Shown here: positions 34,028 to 42,402 of the stretch, in pieces
Layout of the letters: the number at the start of each line of letters is the position of its first letter
Numbering within the stretch: the first letter of the stretch is position 1
Source of the DNA: Azophilus sp965247035
Lineage (GTDB): Bacteria > Pseudomonadota > Gammaproteobacteria > Pseudomonadales > Azotimanducaceae
DNA length: 64,000 nt
Assembly: GCA_965247035.1 (NCBI GenBank)
Contig: CBDFGJ010000003.1
Coordinates: 496,001-560,000, forward strand
Direction: 5' to 3'
Translations under genes and position numbers: made by a program
The notes under the pieces: generated by a model
Told to the model about the DNA's origin: nothing
The model's database searches: none
Seen by the model: the letters and a program-made list of their open reading frames with translations, nothing else

Positions 34028-35116
34028 ATGGACAGCAAGCAGTTTAGTGAAATGTCCGAGCTGGCCAAGGAGATTCCCCGCTGGGCGGGTGAACTCGGCT
34101 TTCAGCAAACGGGCATCGCCGATGTGGACCTTTCCGCCCACGAACCCCACGTGCGCGCTTGGCTGGCGAAGGGGTTCCATGGCGAGATGGGCTATATGAG
34201 CCGAAATTTGGACAAGCGTCTTCATCCCCAGCGCTTGGAGGCGGAAACCTGCTCCGTGATCTCGACCCGCCTGAATTACCAGCCCGAGGCGACGCACCCC
34301 ATCAAGGTGCTTGATCGGCCGGAGCAAGGATACATCTCCCGCTACGCCCTTGGGCGGGACTACCACAAGGTGGTGCGCCGCCGCCTAGCCAAATTGGCGG
34401 TAAAAATCGATGGTGCCGCCCAAGCCGTGGACGGGCGTTTCCGAGCCTTCACCGACAGTGCGCCGGTCTTGGAGAAGGCCTTGGCGGAAAAGGCCGGCAT
34501 CGGCTGGATGGGAAAGCACAGCCTGCTCATCAACCCCGAAGCCGGTAGCTGGTTCTTTTTGGGAGAAATCTATACCAACTTGCCATTGCCGCCGAGCACC
34601 GAGGCAAAGCAGAAGGACCGCTGCGGCGCCTGCAGGGCTTGCATAAACCATTGCCCGACCGGGGCCATCGTCGGCGACCGGATCATCGACGCCCGGCGCT
34701 GCATTTCCTATTTGACCATCGAGCACAAGAGCGCCATTCCGTTGGCACTGCGCTCGCTTGTGGGCAACCGTGTTTTCGGCTGCGACGACTGCCAGCTGTA
34801 CTGCCCTTGGAACCGCCCTGCGCCAACAACTCAGGAGCCGGACTTCAAGCCGCGCCACGGCTTGGATGCTCCGGCGCTGCTCGACCTCTTCCGTTGGAGC
34901 GAGGCCACTTTCCTGCGCAAAACCGAAGGCAGCGCCTTGCGGCGCATTGACTATGAGCGTTGGCGGCGCAACCTAGCCGTGGCCATCGGCAACGGCCCTC
35001 CAACCCGCGGCGCGATTGAAGCGCTGCGCGGCGCCCGGCAAGAAGCCTCGGAGATGGTGCGCGAGCATATAGATTGGGCCTTGGCGCAACTTGCTGAGCG
35101 GAAGGGTGAAGCCTGA
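34028..35116 (+). CDS. queG: Epoxyqueuosine reductase QueG
   Basis: A 362-residue cobalamin and iron-sulfur enzyme performing the last step of queuosine synthesis on tRNA. It opens MDSKQFSEMSELAKEIPRWA and LGFQQTGIADVDL. The central part has YISRYALGRDYHKVVRRRL and AGIGWMGKHSLLINPEAGSW. Two 4Fe-4S motifs follow: CGACRACINHCPTGAI and CDDCQLYCPWNRP. Alternative starts are ATG 34052 and a longer frame from 33953. It is transcribed away from nnr, whereas the pair is usually collinear or adjacent in relatives. Confidence 0.93.
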   Translation: MDSKQFSEMSELAKEIPRWAGELGFQQTGIADVDLSAHEPHVRAWLAKGFHGEMGYMSRNLDKRLHPQRLEAETCSVISTRLNYQPEATHPIKVLDRPEQGYISRYALGRDYHKVVRRRLAKLAVKIDGAAQAVDGRFRAFTDSAPVLEKALAEKAGIGWMGKHSLLINPEAGSWFFLGEIYTNLPLPPSTEAKQKDRCGACRACINHCPTGAIVGDRIIDARRCISYLTIEHKSAIPLALRSLVGNRVFGCDDCQLYCPWNRPAPTTQEPDFKPRHGLDAPALLDLFRWSEATFLRKTEGSALRRIDYERWRRNLAVAIGNGPPTRGAIEALRGARQEASEMVREHIDWALAQLAERKGEA

Positions 35117-35333
35117 ACCGGCCGCTGTGCGGGAGCGGCAAACCCATTTTCGTGATGATCGGCCCGGCCACCAACGCCGGTGCCATCGCCGTCAACCTCC
35201 GTCAGTTCGGCAGCCGATTCGTCGGTGTTTACGTCGGCGGCGTGATCACAGACACCTTGCTCGTCGGCATGCGTCGCCCTTATCTTGGCGGCGGGATGGT
35301 CACTCACCAAGACTGTTGCAATCCCGACTGACC
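35110..35333 (+). pseudogene. Membrane permease fragment
   Basis: Directly after the queG stop a frame without start codon reads LCGSGKPIFVMIGPATNAG, AIAVNLRQFGSRFVGVYVGG and VITDTLLVGM, ending in the R2 repeat. GPATN followed by a hydrophobic stretch resembles membrane permeases of the SO_0444 Cu/Zn efflux type (DUF318-like), about 60 residues of a protein several hundred long. Past R2, near 35560-35650, the sequence IQVIQWSATIALATLVGW could be a last membrane helix of the same protein, which would mean R2 inserted into the remnant. The assignment is tentative. Confidence 0.4.
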
Positions 35334-35532
35334 TTCAACGCGGTGACCTTGAACCTGCTGCAAGCGGTCAATCGGATCGAGTTGATGGCCACCCAAGGGC
35401 GGGGGTTGTCCGAATTCGCCCGAGACCGCAGGTTTCGGGGCCACGACAGGCCGGAAACCCGAAAAAAACATCCTCGCCGAAACCTTGGAAAACAGGCCAG
35501 AATAAGCAGATTCAACCCAATTCGCACCGGTC
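35313..35532 (+). repeat. Dispersed 220-bp repeat, copy R2
   Basis: Second copy of the repeat family, same orientation as R1, from CTGTTGCAATCCCG to AATTCGCACCGGTC. The imperfect 11-mer GGTCACTCACC (35298-35308) and GGTCATTCACC (35529-35539) flank it, suggesting a target duplication. A frame of about 70 codons (SRLTFNAVTLNLLQAVNRIE and on) is open across it. Confidence 0.8.
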
Positions 35533-36145
35533 ATTCACCGTCAATCTGGCGGCATCGGGATCACCGCCCATTCAGGTCATTCAATGGAGCGCCACCATTG
35601 CCCTCGCAACGCTGGTCGGTTGGTGCTTTCGCGCCGACGCCCTGTCGAGCGAGTGCTACGACCTCGTTGCCAACAGGCGGCCATTGTTCGCACCTTGGCG
35701 TCGGGCTTGGTGCAATATTTTCGGCAACAAGCCGGCCGGCGCCTCCGGCCGCTTGCGCTGAATGCTCCATACGGATCCGGTCGGCTGGCCGCCATCCGGC
35801 AGCTAGCAGCCGCGCCCCTTGCGGATTGCGCCACGCCTAGGGAACCTCTGATTAAATTCCAAGGGTTGGCCATCGCATGGCGAGTGGAATAATTTATCAT
35901 CTATTTTCAATGAGTTATACATCATTGACAAAGGCTGGCCTTGTTGCGCTGCGCAAATCTTCGAATTTTTCAGAGGCTCCCTAGGCCATGCCCAGGCTGA
36001 TAGCCCTGTGCGGGACTGTCGGATCGTCTTTGCGCGAGGCGCTTAGCGGTGATTTTGGACATAGGTTGGTGTGGCGTTGACCGCACCTCGGGGATGGTCG
36101 TTTGCGCAGGGCCTTTGCGGTTGCTCAAGTGATAGACTCTCGCGC
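35533..36145. other. Unassigned region between repeat R2 and a secreted-protein gene
   Basis: About 600 bases with no recognised gene. Beyond a possible permease helix at 35560-35650 there are only short GC-rich frames. AT-richer sequence follows at 35880-35940. The last 100 bases should hold the promoter of the gene at 36146. It is read as decayed sequence. Confidence 0.45.
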
Positions 36146-36679
36146 ATGGTTCGAAATGCCCTCACTTGGTTTTTCTGCATCCAGCTCTCTATGGCCGCCT
36201 TTGCCGATGACTTAGGGCTGGCGGGCCGCTGGGTTCTCAATGTGGAGCAAACCGAAGCGGTGCAGCCGGACAACTCCACCAGTTCTTGGCGGGAGGGTTT
36301 AGGTGGTCCAGTCAGCACCAGCGTTACCGTGGGCGGAATTCCAGTGCCCATGGGCGGAGCAGAGAGGCTGGCGCAGGCGGGAGACCCTTCTAGGCCGCAG
36401 ATGTTGCGCTGCCAAGCATTTTCCATAGAACTGGTGGAAAAGGGGCTGCTTCTAACCTACGAAGGCGTTGGCAGTGAAATCCTGAAGTCTGGTGCCTACC
36501 GAGGCCTGCGCAGCCAATGGTCAAGCCGGAAGCTGACCTCCAACTACGAGTCCAACAGCCGCAAAGTCAAGCGCCGCTTGGAAGTCAAAAAGGACGGACG
36601 GTTGCTGATGTCCATCACCATCAATCCCCGCAAGGGCAAGACCTTACGATTCAAGCGCGTTTTTGATCGCCGCTCCTGA
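36146..36679 (+). CDS. Hypothetical secreted protein
   Basis: A 177-residue protein of unknown function. It starts with a typical signal peptide (MVRNALTWFFCIQLSMAAFA, cut before DDLG), so it is exported to the periplasm or beyond. The mature part begins LAGRWVLNVEQTEAVQPD, has a central part with PVPMGGAERLAQAG, and a lysine/arginine-rich end (SRKVKRRLEVKKDGRLLMS, KGKTLRFKRVFDRRS). The pattern of a short beta-rich lipocalin-like or membrane-associated protein is possible but not shown. ATG 36146 is preferred over 36071 because it begins the signal peptide. It stands alone between repeats R2 and R3. Confidence 0.6.
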   Translation: MVRNALTWFFCIQLSMAAFADDLGLAGRWVLNVEQTEAVQPDNSTSSWREGLGGPVSTSVTVGGIPVPMGGAERLAQAGDPSRPQMLRCQAFSIELVEKGLLLTYEGVGSEILKSGAYRGLRSQWSSRKLTSNYESNSRKVKRRLEVKKDGRLLMSITINPRKGKTLRFKRVFDRRS

Positions 36680-36698
36680 ACTTTGGCCGGCGGTGGCT

Positions 36699-36758
36699 CG
36701 GATATTGCTCTAGGGCCGGAACTTTTGGCCGGCTTTGCTAGGGGGCGTAAGCGCTTCG
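36699..36758 (+). repeat. Imperfect direct repeat flanking R3, left copy
   Basis: TCGGATATTGCTCTAGGG followed by GGAACTTTTGGCCG and TAAGCGCTT recurs imperfectly at 36996-37052 (TCGGATATTGCTCCAAGGG, GGAACCCTTAGCCG, TAAGCGCT) in the same orientation. The pair brackets R3. Confidence 0.6.
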
Positions 36759-36762
36759 GGGA

Positions 36763-36982
36763 GACCGGTGCGAATTGGGTTGAATCTGCTTATTCTGGCC
36801 TGTTTTCCTAGGTTTGGGCGAGGGTGTTTTGAGCTGGTTTCCGGCCTGTCGTGGCCCCGAAACCTACGGTCTCGGGCGAATTCGGACGGACCCCGCCCTT
36901 GGGCGGCCGTCAACTCGATCCGATTGGCCGCTTGCAGCAGGTTCAAGGTTGTCGCCTTGAAGGTCAGTCGGGATTGCAACAG
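36763..36982 (-). repeat. Dispersed 220-bp repeat, copy R3
   Basis: Third copy of the family, inverted relative to R1 and R2. TTCGGGG occurs on both sides, at 36755-36761 and 36986-36992, consistent with a short target duplication. The two ends share a weak inverted similarity (GGTGCGAAT against TGTTGCAAT). Outside the repeat, 36680-37045 holds no gene. Confidence 0.8.
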
Positions 36983-37045
36983 CCTTTCGGGGTGTGTTCG
37001 GATATTGCTCCAAGGGAGGAACCCTTAGCCGCGGGGACATAAGCG

Positions 37046-38110
37046 CTACCGGGTGTCCTGACGCAATCGGTTCAGCCGTTCCGTAACGGCGTTGACGGAG
37101 AAATGGCGCTTGGCGCGTTCAGGACCGCCTGCGTTTGGTGACTCACTAGCTTGCCGCACGGCGGCGGCAATGGCGCTGGGTTCGGCGCATTCAAAGTAGT
37201 GGCCCACATCGCCGAGGATGCTCTGTGGCCCGGGCTGTCTTGGTGCCACCACGGGCACGCCGGCGGCCATGGCTTCCAGCAAGACCATGCCGAAAGCCTC
37301 TTTTTTGCTTGACGTCAGCAACAGCGCGTCGAAGGCCCCCATCATGCAAGAGGCATTGGCGACAAAGCCGGGAAAAGAGACCGGCAAGTTGGCGCTTGCG
37401 GCCTTAAGTGTGGCTTGAAGCGGGCCGTCGCCGACGAAAGCAAGGTGGCTGTCTCCGCCCTGTTGTAAAAACCAACGGAACGCTTCAAGGGCTAAAAGCG
37501 GCTGTTTCTTGTAGTGCAAGCGGCCGACAACGGCGATGACCAAGCCCTTTTGCGGCAGCTCCAGCATCCGTCGAGCCGCAGCGCGGTCTAGATGGCGCAC
37601 AGCCTTTATATCCAGAGCGTTTGGCCACAAACTCACATTCTTCGTGGTTCGCTGCAGGTCTGAGACCACGCCGGGTGCGACACCGGCGAACTCCACCTTG
37701 CGACGGGAGAGGTGCGGCAGCAGCCGTCGTCGTTTGAAAAAGCCGTGTTCGTGAGCGACGGCGACTATGCGGGCCGTCTGAAGACCGGTGCCGAGGAACG
37801 CTTTGTAGGCTCGGTAGCGATGGCACAGCACCAAGCTGCTGCTGCAATCGGGCAGCACCTGCCGCAGCATGCGCACCAGCCGTCGGGAATGGCGCAGATC
37901 CTGACAGTCCAGATAGTGGGGTTCGGCTCCATCATCGGAATTGAACGCCAATCTGTCCCCAAAGCGGTTCTCGGCCGGCGCCAAGAAGAAATCCTCGCCA
38001 TCCAAGCCAATGGCGGTCGCCGCCTTGCGGTAGACCCGGCATATGTCGAGAAAGGGCGGGTGGTCATGGGGGCAGATCTGAATCAGCCGAGAGAAGCCCG
38101 CCTCAGCCAT
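37046..38110 (-). CDS. Glycosyltransferase, GT4 type, LPS-core locus
   Basis: A 354-residue cytoplasmic retaining glycosyltransferase of the GT-B fold. The donor-binding half shows IAVVGRLHYKKQPLLALEAF, LAFVGDGPLQATLK, and LLTSSKKEAFGMVLLEAMAAGVPVVAP, the E-x7-E motif of family GT4. It overlaps the carbamoyltransferase by eight bases and is last in the leftward LPS-core series. Its position matches the glycosyltransferase gene downstream of the carbamoyltransferase in the Pseudomonas core locus, so it probably adds an outer-core sugar. Donor and acceptor are unknown. Confidence 0.85.
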   Translation of the reverse strand: MAEAGFSRLIQICPHDHPPFLDICRVYRKAATAIGLDGEDFFLAPAENRFGDRLAFNSDDGAEPHYLDCQDLRHSRRLVRMLRQVLPDCSSSLVLCHRYRAYKAFLGTGLQTARIVAVAHEHGFFKRRRLLPHLSRRKVEFAGVAPGVVSDLQRTTKNVSLWPNALDIKAVRHLDRAAARRMLELPQKGLVIAVVGRLHYKKQPLLALEAFRWFLQQGGDSHLAFVGDGPLQATLKAASANLPVSFPGFVANASCMMGAFDALLLTSSKKEAFGMVLLEAMAAGVPVVAPRQPGPQSILGDVGHYFECAEPSAIAAAVRQASESPNAGGPERAKRHFSVNAVTERLNRLRQDTR

Positions 38111-39833
38111 GGCGTTTGGTCACTAGGTAATCCTCCATCACCAAGTATTCCAGGCCGGAGCCGAGAAACACCTCTAGGGCGTCCGCCGGAGAGCAGGCCA
38201 TGGGCTCGCCTCGGCGGTTAAGCGAGGTGTTCAGCACCACCGAGTTGCCGGTCAACGTTCCCATGGCTTCCAGCAGAGCGTAATAGCGCGGATTGGTCTG
38301 CCGCTCCACGATCTGAACCCGAGCCGTGCCATCCTCATGCACCACTTCGGGAACGCGCGCCCGCCAATGGTCCGCCACGTCAAAGGTGATGGTCATGAAG
38401 GGCGCGGGATGGCGGCTGCCGATCATCTCCGGTGCCGTCCGGTCCAGAATGCTGGGGCAGAAAGGTCGCCAACGCTCACGAAATTTGATCTGTTCATTGA
38501 TGCGATCGGCCATGCCCGGCTTGCTGGGGCAGCCCAGGATGCTGCGGGCGCCAAGGGCGCGAGGGCCGAACTCCATGCGGCCCTGAAACCAGGCCAGCGG
38601 GTTGCCGGCAGCGATGATTCTTGCCGCTTCGCCCGGTGGGTCATCTAGCGGGCGATGGGCAACCGAACTTGACGCCGCCTCCAGCACGGCACGGCAATCT
38701 TCGTTGCTGTAGCTTGGACCTAGGAAGACATGATCCATCCGGCCGACTCGCTCGCCATTAAGGGCTGCCACATAGGCGGCGGCACCGAGGGATGTGCCCG
38801 AATCCCCCGCCGCCGGCTGCACGAACAGTTCATCCACTAGATCCAGCGCCAATATGCGTTGGTTGAGCTTAACGTTCAGGGCACCGCCGCCGGCGAAGGC
38901 GAGCTTGCCGGTTTCCCGCAGAACATCGCCTAGATGGGTTTGCAACAGCTTCAGGCACCAGTTCTCGAACAACTGCTGCATGGCGGCGGCATAGTGGATG
39001 TAGGGTTGATCGGCGGCATCGTCCTGGCGTCTCGCCCCCAGCCAGCGAATGAGCTTGGGGCTGAAGTAGTAGCCGATGCCGTTCTCCTTGTACCTGCGCC
39101 AACCGACGGTGTTGACGTAGCTGGTGTTAATCTCGAAACCTTGACCCCGGGACTTGATCAGTCGGGACAGATCATAGCGCTCCGGATCGCCGTAGGGGGC
39201 CATGCCCATGACCTTGTACTCCCCGTCCAGCATCTCAAAGCCCAGGTATTCCGTCATGGCGCCGTAAAGGCCGCCGAGGCTGTCCGGGTCGTAGAATTGT
39301 TTGATGTTGTAAATGCGGCCGTTTTCGCCGTAGCCGAAGAAGGTGGTGGCGTACTCCCCCTTGCCGTCCACGCTCATGATGGCGGTTTTTTCTTTGAAGC
39401 CGCTGCAATGGTAGGCGCTTGCCGCGTGCGCAAGATGGTGCTCCACCGGCACGAACCGGGTTTTTGACCAATCGATGCCCAGTTCGCATCCGCTGGCGAT
39501 GACGGAGCGGCGGTTGCGTCGGAAGCGCCGGTTGCCGTTGAGCAAGGCATCCAGCGCTCTGTCCGGCGCATACCAGTAGCGCCGTGCGTAATGCCATCTG
39601 GCTGGGCTGGCGAGGCTTATTGGCGCATAGGGAAAGGCGACTGCGTCAACGTCCGTTGGCGCCACGCCGGATGCTTCCAAGCAGTACCGGGCCGCCTGCA
39701 TCGGCATTCTGTTCTTGGCGTGCTTGTCTCGTAGAAAGCGCTCTTCTTCGGCGGCGGCAGTCACCTCCCCGTCCACCACCAGTGCAGCCGAGGGATCGTG
39801 GCCCAAAGCGCCGGAAAGGCCGAGAACAATCAT
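38103..39833 (-). CDS. Carbamoyltransferase of LPS-core locus
   Basis: A 576-residue enzyme of the NodU/CmcH family, which transfers a carbamoyl group from carbamoyl phosphate through an adenylate. It starts MIVLGLSGALGHDPSAALVV, then EEERFLRDKHAKNRMP, EHHLAHAASAYHCSGF (metal-binding His), SVDGKGEYATTFFGYG, and GRMEFGPRALGARSIL in the YrdC-like half. In Pseudomonas the equivalent gene decorates inner-core heptose, which is the likely role. ATG 39833 overlaps the stop of a 65-codon ORF by four bases; TTG 39854 is the longer alternative. Confidence 0.92.
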   Translation of the reverse strand: MIVLGLSGALGHDPSAALVVDGEVTAAAEEERFLRDKHAKNRMPMQAARYCLEASGVAPTDVDAVAFPYAPISLASPARWHYARRYWYAPDRALDALLNGNRRFRRNRRSVIASGCELGIDWSKTRFVPVEHHLAHAASAYHCSGFKEKTAIMSVDGKGEYATTFFGYGENGRIYNIKQFYDPDSLGGLYGAMTEYLGFEMLDGEYKVMGMAPYGDPERYDLSRLIKSRGQGFEINTSYVNTVGWRRYKENGIGYYFSPKLIRWLGARRQDDAADQPYIHYAAAMQQLFENWCLKLLQTHLGDVLRETGKLAFAGGGALNVKLNQRILALDLVDELFVQPAAGDSGTSLGAAAYVAALNGERVGRMDHVFLGPSYSNEDCRAVLEAASSSVAHRPLDDPPGEAARIIAAGNPLAWFQGRMEFGPRALGARSILGCPSKPGMADRINEQIKFRERWRPFCPSILDRTAPEMIGSRHPAPFMTITFDVADHWRARVPEVVHEDGTARVQIVERQTNPRYYALLEAMGTLTGNSVVLNTSLNRRGEPMACSPADALEVFLGSGLEYLVMEDYLVTKRHG

Positions 39834-40027
39834 CTGCGGCTCATCCGGGGGCAAGCCGAGGCATAGCCCAACTCCTTGTCGCCTAATGGGAAAGCGGTCG
39901 TTTTTGGCAAGTTGCGCACGCTTTTGAACGCCACCTGAAAGTCAGCCGTGGTGGCCTCACCATCCTTTTTCCTTGCGCCTCCGAAGTGTTTGTGAAGCAC
40001 TGCCTGAGTCATCCCCAAGCTCCCCAT
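39830..40027 (-). CDS. Small hypothetical protein coupled to carbamoyltransferase
   Basis: A 65-residue frame from ATG 40027 (MGSLGMTQAVLHKHFGGARK to LGYASACPRMSRR). Its TGA at 39830-39832 overlaps the carbamoyltransferase ATG by four bases, and it fills the space after the kinase gene, which argues for a real translated gene in the operon. It is basic, with no membrane segment or signal. I recognise no family. It could also be only a coupling leader or a remnant. Confidence 0.4.
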   Translation of the reverse strand: MGSLGMTQAVLHKHFGGARKKDGEATTADFQVAFKSVRNLPKTTAFPLGDKELGYASACPRMSRR

Positions 40028-40093
40028 GACATGCTGCGCCGCCCGCTCATCATGCCGGTTTTGCGGTGAAGGCGAACGATTTGGAAAGAGAAC

Positions 40094-41533
40094 TCATAAG
40101 CGGATCAGGCCGGCTTCGCAAAACCTAGCGCTCGCCTCGGTGCGCAGCTCCCCCTCGAAATTGTCCAGGAATCGGCGCACGTCGGCGGACGCATCCTTTA
40201 GCGGCCCTAGGCCGTCCAAGTCGATCAGATAGACCTGATCGTCCTGGATCAGGAAGTTGGTCGCTTTGGCGTCCTTGTGGCAAATTCCTGCCGCCGCCAG
40301 CCGATGGAACAAATCGACCAGTTGATCCAGCCGACCAGGATGCCAGCCCGCAGTTCGGGTTTCGGTGGCCAAGTCCAAGCCACCTTTGTCCTGTATGGCC
40401 AGATAACACTTGCCAACCAAAGGACCCCAGCGCCGTTCAATCAGCGCCAGGGTTTCAGCCGTGGGAATCCTTAACAGCCGCAGCCAGTGCCCGTTGCGCC
40501 AGGCAATCAGGGGGCGGCGCTTGAACCAACGGCGAACTCGGTGCCAAGGACCTTTGATGTTGTAGCGCTTGACCACCAAGGCTTGGCCGCCTATTTGCAG
40601 TCGGAACACCGTGGCCGAATTGCCTTCCTTGATGCGCTCGGCTTGCGCCAGCGCAGCTTCCGGGTCCAGTAGAAACTGGTTTGCGGCGGCCGGCAGGCTG
40701 TCCAGCCAACAGCGCCGCAGCAGGCATCTCCTGCGCCAATTGCGCTGCACTGCAAACTCCGTGCAGGGACGTTCGGTCTTGTGCAGATAGCGGCGGATGC
40801 GCCGCTGTCGAGCCGCCAACAGCAAGCGTTGCGCCCGCTGCAGCCGAAATGCGCCTGCAGACCATCCTCGGGCCTGTTGATAACAAGCAACAAGCTGCGG
40901 AAGATGCGCATCGGCCATCGGCGGATATTGGGCTAGGAACTCGGCCAGTCCTTTGATGCCGGCACGTTTACTATTAAACCCATGCCGACGCACTCGGTCG
41001 CCATCGACCATATGGACGCGGTTGCCGCTCAGGATGAAATTATCCAGGTGCGCATCGCCTTGCGTCAGCCCTTGGCAGTGCAACAACGCTAAAGACCTGA
41101 CGGCCATGGCCGCTTGTGCCTCGGCGGCCGATCCAAGGCCGGGGGAAATGGGTTGGGCGTCTGCAAGATATTCAAACAGCAGCGCCCATCCCGGGACTTC
41201 AGGAGCGGCCAGCTCTTCGAGCAAGCGAGGGGTGGGGACGCCGCTCTGCATCAGCAGAGACACCCCCTTTCTTTCCCGCTTGCAGTAGCGGCGGGCACCG
41301 CGGCCTACAAATAGCTTGATCACTAGGCTCCGCCCTTGATGGCCCCCGCCAGCGAAACGCCCCAAAGCTGTCAGGCGACGCCCCGGCAGCCAACGAAGGA
41401 CCCGCTCAATGCGCAAAGGCTGACCGCCGCAAGACAGGGTGAAAGGCGGCCGCAATGCCCGTTCGCCGTTGGTTAGGTCCGTCAAGGTCATGGATCCAAC
41501 TCCGTAATCAGAAGCCTGTTGGTTGCGCGTCAT
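40094..41533 (-). CDS. Tandem kinase-fold protein of LPS-core locus (Kdo/WaaP kinase-like)
   Basis: A 479-residue cytoplasmic protein with two protein-kinase-like domains of the lipopolysaccharide kinase type. The first covers about 30-235, with catalytic-loop-like TQGDAHLDNFIL and metal motif MVDGDRVRR. The second covers about 290-475, with SATVFRLQIGGQALVVKRYN (glycine loop and lysine), CHKDAKATNFLIQ and VYLIDLDGL. Two such domains in one chain suggest either two phosphorylations or one active and one regulatory half. The gene lies between waaP and the carbamoyltransferase, where Pseudomonas also has extra kinase-like genes. ATG 41491 is an alternative start. Confidence 0.82.
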   Translation of the reverse strand: MTRNQQASDYGVGSMTLTDLTNGERALRPPFTLSCGGQPLRIERVLRWLPGRRLTALGRFAGGGHQGRSLVIKLFVGRGARRYCKRERKGVSLLMQSGVPTPRLLEELAAPEVPGWALLFEYLADAQPISPGLGSAAEAQAAMAVRSLALLHCQGLTQGDAHLDNFILSGNRVHMVDGDRVRRHGFNSKRAGIKGLAEFLAQYPPMADAHLPQLVACYQQARGWSAGAFRLQRAQRLLLAARQRRIRRYLHKTERPCTEFAVQRNWRRRCLLRRCWLDSLPAAANQFLLDPEAALAQAERIKEGNSATVFRLQIGGQALVVKRYNIKGPWHRVRRWFKRRPLIAWRNGHWLRLLRIPTAETLALIERRWGPLVGKCYLAIQDKGGLDLATETRTAGWHPGRLDQLVDLFHRLAAAGICHKDAKATNFLIQDDQVYLIDLDGLGPLKDASADVRRFLDNFEGELRTEASARFCEAGLIRL

Positions 41534-41542
41534 TTGGCAAAT

Positions 41543-42349
41543 CTAATGGGACAGATGCTGCCGCCGGGCCTTTTCATGCAGGGCCTTGGCCCGGCGCTCC
41601 ACGGCGCGCCAGAACCGACCGTCCCGCTTGAACAATTCCGGTAGCGGCCTGCCCGTATAGGCGCGTACAAAGCGCAGTTGCGAGAACCGCGGCAGGTTCA
41701 GGTCCAGGGTGGAGAACAACAGCGCCGCCAAATCCCGCTTGCGCCAAAACGCTGGCACCGGCGCTTGCAGCCGGGCGCGGTGCAGGTCCAGTACCGCCAA
41801 AACAGCCTCGCCTCGGACCCACTTGACGCGGTTCACCAGCAAATGGCAGATGTAGAGGTCACGATGGACCACGCCGGCCTCGTGTAGGCGGCGGACAAAA
41901 TCGGCCGTGGCTAGAATCAAGCGCCGGCGCGCTATCGGCGCCGGCGGCTTTTCAGTCCACGTGGCTGCAACCGTCTCCAAGCTTTCATAGCCGGCCAATT
42001 CTTCGCAAAGCACAAAGGAGTGCCGGGCGGCGGGGCAGCCGCCCTGGTTGGCGAAGGCGGCGACCTTGGGAGCGGGCACTTGGCAGGCCGCCAAGTGCAG
42101 ACAGGCTTGGTATTCGTTTTGGGCGTCCACCACGGCCCGCTTGCCCACCGCCCAGTTTTTCAGGATTTCTCGCCAGCCGACGCCGGAGTGCCGTTTCAGG
42201 AAGTAGGCCCGGTCATCAATGGAAACCCGCAACGTGCTTCGTGCCTTGACTTGCCGGTAAACCTCGCCTTGGGCGGTTGCCGCCCAATGAACAATCTCAT
42301 CCTTGGAGAAACGCTTAGCGAGAACGGGGTTCAAGTACACCTCGGCCAT
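41543..42349 (-). CDS. waaP: Lipopolysaccharide core heptose(I) kinase
   Basis: A 268-residue kinase that phosphorylates heptose I of the LPS inner core. It reads GEVYRQVKARSTLRVSIDDRAYFLKRHSGVGW at the front (split over the ATP loop), then RHSFVLCEELAGYESLE, GVVHRDLYICHLLV (catalytic loop) and VLDLHRARLQAP (metal motif), then WRKRDLAALLFSTLDLNLPR. The order and motifs follow Pseudomonas WaaP closely. ATG 42349 (MAEVYLNP) is chosen; ATG 42388 adds 13 residues of low complexity. It is followed ten bases later by the tandem-kinase gene. Confidence 0.92.
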   Translation of the reverse strand: MAEVYLNPVLAKRFSKDEIVHWAATAQGEVYRQVKARSTLRVSIDDRAYFLKRHSGVGWREILKNWAVGKRAVVDAQNEYQACLHLAACQVPAPKVAAFANQGGCPAARHSFVLCEELAGYESLETVAATWTEKPPAPIARRRLILATADFVRRLHEAGVVHRDLYICHLLVNRVKWVRGEAVLAVLDLHRARLQAPVPAFWRKRDLAALLFSTLDLNLPRFSQLRFVRAYTGRPLPELFKRDGRFWRAVERRAKALHEKARRQHLSH

Positions 42350-42402
42350 GCTGGATTGACGGGAGCGGTGCGGACTTTTAGCAACCATCAGTCGAACCGC
42401 CG

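Noticed and set aside
35313..35532. A conserved 70-codon protein in the 220-bp repeats
   Set aside because: Differences between copies mostly change the residue, and R1 has an in-frame stop, so selection on a protein is not supported.
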